The position numbers and the translations under genes are program-made. A model generated the notes under the pieces. It searched no databases. It had not been told where the DNA came from and saw only the letters and a list, made by a program, of their open reading frames with translations. 37,453 nucleotides of DNA from Ruminococcus sp. (GTDB lineage: Bacteria; Bacillota; Clostridia; Oscillospirales; Ruminococcaceae). The DNA is taken from contig JAFZRF010000005.1 of NCBI GenBank assembly GCA_017620025.1, positions 1 to 37,453 on the forward strand. Reading direction: 5' to 3'. Shown here piece after piece: positions 16,412-24,723 of this stretch; position 1 is the stretch's first letter; each line of letters begins with the position of its first letter.

Positions 16412-17677
16412 TCAGATAGCAGCAAAGCCCTGCTTGAGGTCGTCGAGTATATCATCGATATTCTCAAGGCCTACGGAAAGTCTGATGAGTCCGCCGTTGA
16501 TGCCTGCTGCAACAAGCTGCTCGTCAGTGAGCTGACGGTGTGTAGCGCTTGCAGGGTGGAGTACGCAGGTACGGATATCAGCAACGTGTACCTCGTTGGA
16601 AGCGAGCTTGAGAGCATCCATGAACTTTACAGCAGTGCTTCTGCCGCCCTTGATAACGAAGGAGATAACGCCGCTTGTACCGTCGGGGAGGTACTTCTTT
16701 GCGAGCTCATTGTACTTGTTTCCGGGAAGTCCGGGATAGTTTACAGACTCAACCTTGTCGTTGCTCTCGAGGTACTTTGCAACTGTAAGAGCGTTCTCGC
16801 AGTACTGCTTCATACGGATATGGAGTGTCTCGAGACCGAGGTTAAGATAGAATGCGGACTGAGCGGAGGGATAGCATCCGAAGTCACGCATCAGCTGCAT
16901 TCTTGCCTTGATGATGTATGCAGCCTTGCCGTAAGTCTTTGTATAGATGGTGCCGTGGTAGCTCTCATCGGGCTCTGTGAACTCAGGGAAGTTGCCGTTT
17001 GTCCAGTCGAAGTTACCGGAATCTACAATAACACCGCCGCCCTGAACAGCATGGCCGTCCATGTACTTTGTTGTGGAGTGTACGATGATATCAGCGCCGT
17101 ACTCAAAAGGACGGCAGAGGATAGGAGTCGGGAAGGTGTTGTCGATGATGAGCGGAACACCATGAGCGTGTGCGATCTTAGCAAACTTCTCGATATCGAA
17201 TACGGTAAGAGCCGGATTAGCAAGAGTCTCACCGAATACAGCCTTGGTATTGGGCTTGAATGCAGCGTTGATCTCGTCCTCGGAAGCATCAGCATCAACG
17301 AAGATGCACTCGATGCCGAGCTTCTTGAGTGTGTAAGCAAAGAGGTTGACAGTGCCGCCGTAGATAGTAGCAGCAGAGATGAAGCTGTCGCCTGCCTTGA
17401 GGATGTTGAGCAGGGAGAGGAGTGAAGCAGCCTGTCCGCTTGAGGTGCACATTGCACCGATACCGCCCTCAAGAGCGTTGATCTTCTCCTCGACAGCCAT
17501 TACTGTGGGATTCTCAAAACGGGAATAGATAAGGCTCTTGGTGGGATCATCGAATACAGCAGCAACATCGTCTGTTGAATCATATACGTATGTAGTGCTC
17601 TGTACTATCGGTACAACTCTTGGCTCTGTGTTCTTGGGCGTGTAGCCTGCGTGCAGACATTTTGTTTCGATCTTCAT
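16412..17677 (-). CDS. metY: O-acetylhomoserine sulfhydrylase (aminocarboxypropyltransferase)
   Basis: This PLP enzyme makes homocysteine from O-acetylhomoserine and sulfide, linking sulfur assimilation to methionine. The 421 aa match the Cys/Met metabolism PLP family: TTYVYDS near residue 28, YSRFENPT (51-58), the phosphate-cup SSGQAA (79-84), the DNTF Asp (D179), and the Schiff-base lysine K204 in HSTTKYMDGHAVQGG. The length (over 410) and the TKYMDGHAVQGGG context favour the MetY branch over cystathionine gamma-synthase/lyase (about 380-400). GGAGGT precedes ATG. A consensus promoter at 17745-17773 drives it, with a palindrome at the predicted transcription start. Confidence 0.92.
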   Translation of the reverse strand: MKIETKCLHAGYTPKNTEPRVVPIVQSTTYVYDSTDDVAAVFDDPTKSLIYSRFENPTVMAVEEKINALEGGIGAMCTSSGQAASLLSLLNILKAGDSFISAATIYGGTVNLFAYTLKKLGIECIFVDADASEDEINAAFKPNTKAVFGETLANPALTVFDIEKFAKIAHAHGVPLIIDNTFPTPILCRPFEYGADIIVHSTTKYMDGHAVQGGGVIVDSGNFDWTNGNFPEFTEPDESYHGTIYTKTYGKAAYIIKARMQLMRDFGCYPSAQSAFYLNLGLETLHIRMKQYCENALTVAKYLESNDKVESVNYPGLPGNKYNELAKKYLPDGTSGVISFVIKGGRSTAVKFMDALKLASNEVHVADIRTCVLHPASATHRQLTDEQLVAAGINGGLIRLSVGLENIDDILDDLKQGFAAI

Positions 17678-17712
17678 ATTATGACCTCCGTTGATAGTAG
17701 TGAATTATAGAT

Positions 17713-17735
17713 AGGTATAATCAAATTCTATACCT
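17713..17735. promoter_or_regulatory. Inverted repeat at the transcription start of metY, candidate operator
   Basis: AGGTATA (17713-17719) and TATACCT (17729-17735) are perfect complements separated by 9 bases, about 10 bases beyond the -10. The position suits a repressor operator or an early mRNA hairpin. No known regulator can be assigned with confidence. Confidence 0.45.
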
Positions 17736-17744
17736 GATGATATT

Positions 17745-17773
17745 ATTATATCACGGAGTTTAGAACAAGTCAA
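17745..17773 (-). promoter_or_regulatory. Promoter of metY
   Basis: On the minus strand, TTGACT (17768-17773), 17 bases, TATAAT (17745-17750), with TGA before the -10. It is close to the full consensus. Confidence 0.85.
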
Positions 17774-17834
17774 TGAATATAGCTTGATTTGATAATAGCA
17801 ATTATGCAGAACGGGTTATAGAATGAAACTATAG

Positions 17835-17866
17835 CATAAAGGCTGCCGTCCCTTTGGACAGCAGCC
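17835..17866 (-). terminator. Terminator of the GH97 gene
   Basis: GGCTGCCGTCC (17841-17851) pairs with GGACAGCAGCC (17856-17866) with one wobble and a 4-base loop. On the minus strand it is followed by TTTATGC. It lies 8 bases after the stop. Confidence 0.8.
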
Positions 17867-17874
17867 CTTTGAAG

Positions 17875-20800
17875 TTATGCAGTCAGGAGCTTTCTTAAAG
17901 CGATAAGGTCGAATGTATCGACATTTCCGTCGCCGTTGAGTTCGGCCGCATTGTACTGCTGCTTGCTGAAGCTCTGTGCTCCGAGGAGATAGCGCTCCAT
18001 GCAGACGAGGTCTGATACGTTCACCTCACCGTCAAGATTGATATCGCCCTTTATCTGCTCATTCGGTATTGCTATTGCGATACGGTCAACTGACGGAGCA
18101 TCTCCGTTGTCATTATAAAGACGGATGGAGTTCTTTCCGGCCTTCAGATTCACTGTGACATTGACAGCATTGATGCCCTTCCAGTCATTGCGGTTTGCAT
18201 ACAGACCGTCGAGCTTAGCGGCCTCCTTGTCGTTGACAGCAACATACAGAGTTCTCGGAGTGCCTGAGATGTAATAGATGCGGAGGGTGTACTCGCCGTC
18301 CTTGTCCACTTCCACATTTTCAAAGGTTACATGATTGTCCCATCCTCCTATATATCCGACATATGCGCTGCCGGAGGAGTACTTTCCGTCGGCCTCGCTG
18401 CTGAGCTTTGCCTTGCCGGAGAGCTTGGCATTCTCAGCCTCATAGAACTTGTAATTGGAGTAGGGCGTGGTCAGGTTCATAGTACCTCTTGTAAGCTTGA
18501 TGACAAAACCGCCGTTCGGAAGAACATCACGGGTTATCTCGTCATCAGCCGTCAGTCCGTTCAGTACTGTGGTCACAAGCTTGCTTCCGTCCTCGTTATC
18601 AGCGAAGATATAAGCGTTATATGTACCGGAGGAGATAAGGTCAGAGAGCTTTATCTTCACTGTACGCTTGTCTATTGTCGAGCAGCCGATATACCAGTCG
18701 CTGCCGCTTCTTCTTGCTGTCACGTTGAATGACATCGGTCTTCCGTCGAGTACCTTCATATCGTCCCATACAACAGGAACGTCATTCAGCAGAGGGAGCG
18801 CCGGATTGCCTTCGTATGTGAATACGGAGTGGGCGAAGTGCTGAACACCTGATTCGATGTTGACAACGTCCGCCAGTGCAAAGCCTGCTGTAGCCTTAAT
18901 GCCTGCTATCGGGATACCTGTGGGAGTGAAATCCGCTGAGCCGACAACATTACGTGTGAAGGTATACGTTACACGGTTCTGTAAGGAAGGACTTCCGAAC
19001 CACTTGTAGAATTCTGTTCCGTTTATCGCTTCATAGGATACGACATTCGGATAGGTGCGGCTCTCGCCTCTCGGGAGGGTACAGCCGTGGAAGAGCACCA
19101 TAAGCTTGTTCTTTGCGGCGATATCCATACAGAGATACATCTGCTTCATGGTCTGCTGAGTATCGCTCTCATAGTAATCTACCTTTACGCCGCTGACGCC
19201 GAGCCCCTTGATACGCTCGAACTCACGCACTATAGTTTCCTCATCAAGGAGGGAGTAGTAGGGGGAGGCGGGATGTCCGGCGCTGTCCTTGTAGCCGGAA
19301 TGACCGCTGTTGTTTACACCGTACCAGAGGAAGATTCCTATGCCCTTTGCTGCTGCGTAATCACACAGCTCCTTTACCTTGGCGGCACTGTTGTCCCAGA
19401 GTGCCCAGCCGAAATCAAGACAAACATGATCCCAGCCGTTCTCGGCTGCGAAATCGATATAGGCCTTCTGTGTATGGTACTCGATAGGCGAATCGCCGCC
19501 GCTGCTCCACCATGACCATGCGACCTTTCCGGGCTTTATCCAGCTCGTATCCTCGAGCACAGACGGAGGATTGAGGTTGAGTATCAGGTCGCTTGAAGCC
19601 ATGCCGTTCAGTGTATCGGAGATAACTGCTGCTCTCCAGGGAGTATGGAAGGCGGAATTCATGGATACGGATTCCGTCTTCATGCCGAAGCGCCAGTTGA
19701 GCGCACGTGACCCGCCTGTGGTCTTGAGATATCCTGCACAGTAGGGATCAGGCTCATTGAAAACATTGGCCTCCGAGAGAGTTACCCAGTATTTGTTGTT
19801 GAAGTATCCTGTAAGCGGTACGGAATAATCAACCCAGCTGTCAGTCATCTTCTGTACGGAGAATTCGGTGAAATCCCATTCGTAGGTAGCATTCGGCATA
19901 TTTCCCCAGAGAGTGCCGTTTGAGGGGAATACTACCTCGCTTGCCTCACTCTTTATTGAAGCGCCTTTATCGAGAGCATACCGGAATGCCATACCGTCAT
20001 CGTATACGCGGAATATTACAGTCATGACGGTATTGCCCTTTTTCAGCGGGAAGGACATTTCATTGTAATGGTCACGCAGTTTAGTATGCTTTCCGAAAGG
20101 CATGGTATAGTTTTCGTCATGCTCAGTTCTTGTAGCAGAGGGAGTATCCGTTGAGAATCCGTTTGAAAGATCCTGATCGCCTGTTACAAGACCGAGCTTT
20201 GAAGGCTCTATGACAGTACCTGTGCTGCCGCCGCTCGTCTTGTGCACAGAGTAGTAGTAAGAGCCTTTTTCGTCAGTCCATAGCTTTGTGACAAGAGTCC
20301 CGTCCGGTGATGCTGTTTCAAGCTCCGGTACACTTGTAAGCACCGCTCCGCCGAGTGAGCGTGTCGTCTCGTCCTCAGGTATCTCCGGGCCGGCTTCGAG
20401 AGTATCCTCCTCGAAGGTGTAGAGATATATCGGATCATCAGGCAGAGCTGCAGCCTGTGAAGCGCTGAGAGCATAGTCAAAGAATGCAACGTCATCGACT
20501 CTTGCGTTTATGTCATTATCCGAGTAGAGCGAATGGCCAATCGAATTATAGACATACGAGGAGAGAGTATTGCCCTTGAAAAGTGCGGCAAGTGCCTGAT
20601 CTACGGTATCGGCCTCATAGGAAAGAGCCTTGCCGTCAAGATAGAATGCAGCACCCGAAGGGCTGTATGAAGCGGTGTATGTATGCCATTCATCAGCAGC
20701 CGGAACTGCAGAGAGCTCAAAGATAGCTCTTCCGTCAGATTCAGAGGCTGTACCTGTTCCGGCAAATATCGTTGTGCGGAAATGATCCTTCTTGTTCAGG

Positions 20801-21219
20801 TCAAGTGATATGTCAGGTGAATTGTAGCTTGGTGCGTTGCCTGTACCGAACGGGAGAGGGGAGAACTGGAAGAGTCTTGCATAGTCTTCGTTGGATCCGA
20901 GGGAAAACTTAAGGGAGAATGTGAAGCCGCTGCTTCCGGCTGAAGAGAACATTTCCGGCAATTGCAGCCAGCCTGCACCGAAACCGCCGCCTTTGAGATC
21001 GAGCACATTCGATTTCAGCGTGCTGTCATAAACGACCTCAGCGGACGATCCTCTTATAGTTGCAGCCTGATCGCCGCTTCCCTTGTTCCCGACTCTGGTG
21101 CCTGCGCCGAAAGCCGCAGAGGCACTTCCCGGGACTGCCGGCAGGACGGAGAAGGAGAGAAGAACGGCTGTTACGGCTGAGAGGGCAGCACGTAAGGGCC
21201 TTGTTTTGTATGAACTCAT
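17875..21219 (-). CDS. Dockerin-bearing GH97 glycosidase (retaining type) with LamG-like and CBM6/35-like domains
   Basis: This 1,114-aa secreted enzyme uses the ATG at 21219 because AAGAAGG precedes it; an ATG 18 bases upstream has no such site. Order: signal peptide (1-35), concanavalin-like LamG domain (about 55-275), GH97 N-terminal beta domain (about 295-555), catalytic barrel (about 560-830), beta C-domain (to about 915), CBM6/35-like module starting YEAENAKLSGKA (925-1052), and a C-terminal type I dockerin with repeats GDINLDGEVNVSDL and AELNGDGNVDTFDL. VKVDYY supplies an Asp (D681) at the position of the nucleophile in retaining GH97 alpha-galactosidases. VSYEAINGTE supplies the candidate acid/base Glu. 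SusB-type inverting alpha-glucosidases lack that Asp, so alpha-galactosidase is the better guess. It would be cellulosome-attached. Confidence 0.9.
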   Translation of the reverse strand: MSSYKTRPLRAALSAVTAVLLSFSVLPAVPGSASAAFGAGTRVGNKGSGDQAATIRGSSAEVVYDSTLKSNVLDLKGGGFGAGWLQLPEMFSSAGSSGFTFSLKFSLGSNEDYARLFQFSPLPFGTGNAPSYNSPDISLDLNKKDHFRTTIFAGTGTASESDGRAIFELSAVPAADEWHTYTASYSPSGAAFYLDGKALSYEADTVDQALAALFKGNTLSSYVYNSIGHSLYSDNDINARVDDVAFFDYALSASQAAALPDDPIYLYTFEEDTLEAGPEIPEDETTRSLGGAVLTSVPELETASPDGTLVTKLWTDEKGSYYYSVHKTSGGSTGTVIEPSKLGLVTGDQDLSNGFSTDTPSATRTEHDENYTMPFGKHTKLRDHYNEMSFPLKKGNTVMTVIFRVYDDGMAFRYALDKGASIKSEASEVVFPSNGTLWGNMPNATYEWDFTEFSVQKMTDSWVDYSVPLTGYFNNKYWVTLSEANVFNEPDPYCAGYLKTTGGSRALNWRFGMKTESVSMNSAFHTPWRAAVISDTLNGMASSDLILNLNPPSVLEDTSWIKPGKVAWSWWSSGGDSPIEYHTQKAYIDFAAENGWDHVCLDFGWALWDNSAAKVKELCDYAAAKGIGIFLWYGVNNSGHSGYKDSAGHPASPYYSLLDEETIVREFERIKGLGVSGVKVDYYESDTQQTMKQMYLCMDIAAKNKLMVLFHGCTLPRGESRTYPNVVSYEAINGTEFYKWFGSPSLQNRVTYTFTRNVVGSADFTPTGIPIAGIKATAGFALADVVNIESGVQHFAHSVFTYEGNPALPLLNDVPVVWDDMKVLDGRPMSFNVTARRSGSDWYIGCSTIDKRTVKIKLSDLISSGTYNAYIFADNEDGSKLVTTVLNGLTADDEITRDVLPNGGFVIKLTRGTMNLTTPYSNYKFYEAENAKLSGKAKLSSEADGKYSSGSAYVGYIGGWDNHVTFENVEVDKDGEYTLRIYYISGTPRTLYVAVNDKEAAKLDGLYANRNDWKGINAVNVTVNLKAGKNSIRLYNDNGDAPSVDRIAIAIPNEQIKGDINLDGEVNVSDLVCMERYLLGAQSFSKQQYNAAELNGDGNVDTFDLIALRKLLTA

Positions 21220-21257
21220 TTTAATACCTTCTTTCATATTATAATGTGCCTGTGATG

Positions 21258-21287
21258 ATAATAGTTAGCACAATAATTGTATATCAA
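21258..21287 (-). promoter_or_regulatory. Possible promoter of the GH97 gene
   Basis: On the minus strand, TTGATA (21282-21287), 18 bases, TATTAT (21258-21263), about 40 bases before the start codon at 21219. The match is moderate. Confidence 0.45.
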
Positions 21288-21327
21288 AATGAACAAAAAA
21301 GCAACTGATATAATGCAGAAACGGTGG

Positions 21328-21366
21328 ACAAAATAAATAAACGCTTCCCATGTTTACGGGAAGCGT
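21328..21366 (-). terminator. Terminator of the double-GH43 gene
   Basis: ACGCTTCCC (21341-21349) pairs with GGGAAGCGT (21358-21366). On the minus strand it is followed by TTATTTATTTTG, 5 bases after the stop. Confidence 0.88.
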
Positions 21367-21370
21367 ATTT

Positions 21371-24283
21371 TCAGCCTATAGTTACGGTCGCAGTAACTGT
21401 TTTATGTGCGGAGCTTATCTCTGCTTCGGGCAGAAGATTTATCACCGGGTCATTGTTTCCGTCCCAGAGTACACGCTTGATGCGTGTGTGACGGCAGGGA
21501 TCGTAAAGCGGATCGGCGTTGTATGTACCGCAGGCCTTTGATGAATGTGAATCCGGACGAGCGTGATAAACCAGCAGCAGATCGCCTTTTTCACTTCTTA
21601 CAAATGAATTGTGACCGGGGCCTGATTCGCCGTGAAGGTCCGATGTCGAGAGAACAGGATAGGAGAGCTTCTTCCAGCTCTTCGTATTCATCAGGTCAGC
21701 ATCTGCGTCTGCTTCAAGTCTTCCGACACAGTATTCAGAGCCTGTTCCTGACGCTGAGAAGAAAACGTAGATCTTGTTTGATGTCTTGAGAACAGCTGCT
21801 CCCTCATTTACCCTGTGGTTGACGAGCTCCCAGTCGTACTCGGGCTGTGTCAGCATAATAGGATAAGAGAGCAGCTTCCAGGGTTCGGCGGGATCTATCT
21901 CTGCCATGAATAGGGAGGAATCTCCCTTTATCTCAGCCCATATAACATAGTGCCTGCCGTTGTTCTCGAAGTATGTCATGTCAAGCGAAAAGCTCCTGAA
22001 CGATTCCGTATCTCCGGCAGCCGCCTGCATCTGTCCGCATTCCGTCCAGCTGCCGTTATACGGATCACCGCTGCATTTGAGGACGTAGGGACGTATCGCC
22101 CATACATCCTCGCTTGAGCCGGCTGCAAAGAACATATACCAGGCGTTCCCGATATAATGCATCTCAGGTGCCCAGATATGCTTGGCAAGTATTCCGCTTG
22201 AATGAGCCTTCCAGATAGTCTTTTCCTCAGCGTTTGCAAGACCTGCAACGGTGTTGCTCCGCCGGAGGATTATCCTGTCATATCCCTTGTCAGCACTGCC
22301 GTATGCCGGATAGGAGGCGGTGAAGTAGAAATATCCGTCACCGCCGTCAACTATGTAGGGATCGGCACGTTCCTCAATGAAAGGATTACTGAACATTTCC
22401 GCCGAGGATCTTGCAGTTCCTCTGACAGTATATGTACCGGGCTTTGAAGTATTAATGGCAGCGACATCGGCCTGATTCCATTCAACGCTGACTTCAGCTC
22501 TTCCGCCGTTGCTGTAGAGCGCTACAGCAGTGTCCGGCAGCGAAGCCTCACAGTTCGTGAGCACATTCACATTGATCGGTTCATAGCCGGTATGTATTGC
22601 CGAAAGTCCGTCAGACGGATAAGCATTTACAAGAGCCGTGTACTGATCAGCGTTTATCGGTATTACATAGCCGTGACGCGGAGTGAAGTCAAAGCTGTAG
22701 CTGCTGCGGTCAACTGTAGTGAGGTTTTCCATATCGGTAGTTTCCTGCATTACATAGTAACCGTCGCCGTAGGCATCTGACATCATTATCCACTTGTCCG
22801 TTCCGATAAGGTTGTATACATTCGGGCCTTCAACACCTATATTGCCTTCGGATACCTGCTTGATCTCCCTGTAAGGGCCGCTTGCATGATCGGCGATACC
22901 GAGCTTTATCCTCTTGGTAGTCTCATCCTTGTAGTACATATAGTACTTGTTGTTAGTGTATATGATATCCGAGTCAATAGCGTCATGTCCGTCAGCCGGT
23001 GCAAAGAGGAGAGCCGGAGCGGTATCAAGAGTCTTCAGATCCTTGCTGTAGGCGTAGTACATGACAGTTCTGTCGTCGATGCCGGGAACACGGGCTGCAT
23101 AGTAGATCATATAAGAACCCTTTTCCGGATCGTAGATGGCCTGAGGCGCCCATGCACGGTCAGCACCCATCATGGAGGGATACTTGTTTGCTATCTCTAT
23201 GATAGTATCATCGAACCAGTGTACAAGGTCGGTGGATTTGGCGCTTATAAGATTTCGGTTGCTGCTCCAGCCGAGTGAGGATTTCATATCTGTAGCAAGA
23301 AGGTGATAGAGCCCGTCCTCGCCCTTGAATATGAACGGGTCACGGATGCATTCCGTTCCTGCATTAGACTTCCACACAGCCCTGCCGCCGTTCAGCGCCT
23401 TGAAGTTGTAGCCGTCAAGACTAACAGCATAGGATAGACGTTCCTGCTCGGGAGCATTGCCGAGGAAGTAAGCAAAGAGATAGGCGACATCCGGTTTCTC
23501 AGCTGAAATATCCACAGTTCCCGGGATATCAGGAGACTTTCCGAGAAGAAAATCAGTGAGGAGAGAATAATCTGCGGCGGAGAGCATACCGTCACCGTTG
23601 AGATCACCGGCTTTTGTCATAATGCTGTCTGCACCGTATTTTATAGCTTTCTCTATGAAGATACGGTCGTAGGAGTCAACAACTCCGTCGGTGTTCATAT
23701 CACCGGCTATCAGGGTATACTTGTTGTCAGTCGGCCTGATATAGAACTTCTGTCCCTCGCCCTTCCAGTAATCCCACTGGTCTATATTTGCACCGTTGTC
23801 GTAGCTGATGTCGTATACATCAAGTGCAGCATTGCCGGAGCACTCGGCGGTGATATAGTAAGCGTCATCTGTACGGTGCAGTATGAAATGCTGAGCGGGG
23901 GAGTCCTTGTATTCCGAGAGCATGATGTTGCTGCCGTCCGTCGAGTCACCGCTTTCGACAGTCAGTGCAAGTGAAGGATTTCCGGCCGGAGAGATGCGGC
24001 ATAGGTTCTTTCCTGCGCTGGTGATCCTCCAGGTCTGCGAATCGTTGCCGAGTTTCTCCCACTGCTGCACATTGCCGTTGTCTGCAGCGGTTATGTATTT
24101 GCCGCTTAGTCTGACCATGATAGTATAATCAAGACCGCTTATGACTTCGCCGTACTCGTCAGCATAAGACGCACAAACAGCAGGGCTTGCCGCTTCCGCA
24201 TCTGGCGACGGCATGAACGGCGCAGCCTGAGCCGCAATCAGCAGAGCAGTAAAGATGCCCGCTGATCTTTTTATCAGTTTCAT
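21371..24283 (-). CDS. Secreted protein with CBM13-like lectin, internal dockerin and two GH43 domains
   Basis: This 970-aa protein is ordered as follows. A signal peptide (1-31) is followed by a ricin-type beta-trefoil/CBM13-like domain (about 45-185, with QxW-like turns TWRI, QHFIL, QKFYI). An internal type I dockerin (about 190-250) has GDMNTDGVVDSYD and GDLNGDGMLSAAD. The first GH43 five-blade propeller (about 262-560) has candidate acids D315 in IRDPFIF, D439 or D437 in AIDSDII and E485 in VEGPNVY. A short Big-like strand domain (about 570-622) precedes the second GH43 (about 632-930), with D641 in RADPYIV, D768 in SLDMTYF and E827 in NEGAAVL. GH43 enzymes are mostly beta-xylosidases or alpha-L-arabinofuranosidases, so arabinoxylan or arabinan debranching is likely. 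GAGGT stands 9 bases before ATG. Confidence 0.9.
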   Translation of the reverse strand: MKLIKRSAGIFTALLIAAQAAPFMPSPDAEAASPAVCASYADEYGEVISGLDYTIMVRLSGKYITAADNGNVQQWEKLGNDSQTWRITSAGKNLCRISPAGNPSLALTVESGDSTDGSNIMLSEYKDSPAQHFILHRTDDAYYITAECSGNAALDVYDISYDNGANIDQWDYWKGEGQKFYIRPTDNKYTLIAGDMNTDGVVDSYDRIFIEKAIKYGADSIMTKAGDLNGDGMLSAADYSLLTDFLLGKSPDIPGTVDISAEKPDVAYLFAYFLGNAPEQERLSYAVSLDGYNFKALNGGRAVWKSNAGTECIRDPFIFKGEDGLYHLLATDMKSSLGWSSNRNLISAKSTDLVHWFDDTIIEIANKYPSMMGADRAWAPQAIYDPEKGSYMIYYAARVPGIDDRTVMYYAYSKDLKTLDTAPALLFAPADGHDAIDSDIIYTNNKYYMYYKDETTKRIKLGIADHASGPYREIKQVSEGNIGVEGPNVYNLIGTDKWIMMSDAYGDGYYVMQETTDMENLTTVDRSSYSFDFTPRHGYVIPINADQYTALVNAYPSDGLSAIHTGYEPINVNVLTNCEASLPDTAVALYSNGGRAEVSVEWNQADVAAINTSKPGTYTVRGTARSSAEMFSNPFIEERADPYIVDGGDGYFYFTASYPAYGSADKGYDRIILRRSNTVAGLANAEEKTIWKAHSSGILAKHIWAPEMHYIGNAWYMFFAAGSSEDVWAIRPYVLKCSGDPYNGSWTECGQMQAAAGDTESFRSFSLDMTYFENNGRHYVIWAEIKGDSSLFMAEIDPAEPWKLLSYPIMLTQPEYDWELVNHRVNEGAAVLKTSNKIYVFFSASGTGSEYCVGRLEADADADLMNTKSWKKLSYPVLSTSDLHGESGPGHNSFVRSEKGDLLLVYHARPDSHSSKACGTYNADPLYDPCRHTRIKRVLWDGNNDPVINLLPEAEISSAHKTVTATVTIG

Positions 24284-24333
24284 ATAAACATGACCTCGCT
24301 TTCGTAATATGATACACGATATCTGTTAGTTTT

Positions 24334-24362
24334 ATTATACAGGTTGTATGAACAAATGTCAA
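24334..24362 (-). promoter_or_regulatory. Consensus promoter of the double-GH43 gene
   Basis: On the minus strand, TTGACA (24357-24362), exactly 17 bases, TATAAT (24334-24339): a full consensus match, leaving a leader of about 45 nt. Confidence 0.88.
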
Positions 24363-24373
24363 TACATATCTAT

Positions 24374-24388
24374 ATTTGTCGTACAAAT
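24374..24388. promoter_or_regulatory. Palindrome upstream of the double-GH43 promoter
   Basis: ATTTGT-CGT-ACAAAT, a 6-bp inverted repeat with a 3-base centre, 11 bases upstream of the -35 hexamer. It is a candidate regulator site; no family can be named. Confidence 0.35.
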
Positions 24389-24430
24389 TGAATAGTTCTG
24401 ACGATAAAACAAACACGAAACGCAAGATAT

Positions 24431-24455
24431 AAAAAGGAGCAGATCTCTCTGCTCC
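24431..24455 (-). terminator. Terminator beyond repeat copy 3
   Basis: GGAGCAGA (24436-24443) pairs with TCTGCTCC (24448-24455) around TCTC. On the minus strand it is followed by TTTTTATA. It stops leftward transcripts from the SPFH gene side before the double-GH43 promoter. Confidence 0.75.
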
Positions 24456-24482
24456 CTCATTATGTCCATGAACATTGGTTAT

Positions 24483-24660
24483 ATCAGGGGACGCCTTCAC
24501 TTGCAAGGCGTCCCCTCTTCCAAAACAGTCCCCCGGACTGTTTTGGAATTCACCCCTTGCGAAGCGCCCTGCGGATAAATGCGGGGCTTTGCCCCACACC
24601 CCACCAGAGGCGCTGCCTCTGGACTCCGCTAAAGGGGCGCAGCCCCTTTAGAATCCCAAA
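24483..24660 (+). repeat. Multi-hairpin dispersed repeat, copy 3
   Basis: A complete copy from ATCAGGGGACGCC to CCCCTTTAGAATCCCAAAC. It differs from copy 2 by paired changes: the third hairpin reads GGGGC/GCCCC instead of GGGAC/GTCCC, and the second stem has one extra A:T pair. It lies between two leftward terminators (24431-24455 and 24681-24715). Confidence 0.92.
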
Positions 24661-24680
24661 CCGATGAAGAATATACATAT

Positions 24681-24715
24681 ATAAAAACAAGGGGACAGAT
24701 CAATTCCGCCCCCTT
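24681..24715 (-). terminator. Terminator of the SPFH gene
   Basis: AAGGGG (24689-24694) pairs with CCCCTT (24710-24715). On the minus strand it is followed by GTTTTTAT. It lies 9 bases after the SPFH stop. Confidence 0.72.
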
Positions 24716-24723
24716 AAAGAGTC

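Noticed and set aside
16367-17425. 352-codon open frame on the plus strand opposite metY
   Set aside because: It lies fully antisense to a confidently identified PLP enzyme, has no family resemblance, and reflects codon bias on the other strand.
24159-24599. Open frame of 146 codons whose start (MWGKAPHLSAGRFARGEF...) lies in repeat copy 3; like frames at 15963-16259 and 37221-37406
   Set aside because: The same 'protein' start appears wherever the repeat occurs, the frames lack ribosome binding sites, and they run antisense into neighbouring genes. They are by-products of the hairpin repeat.
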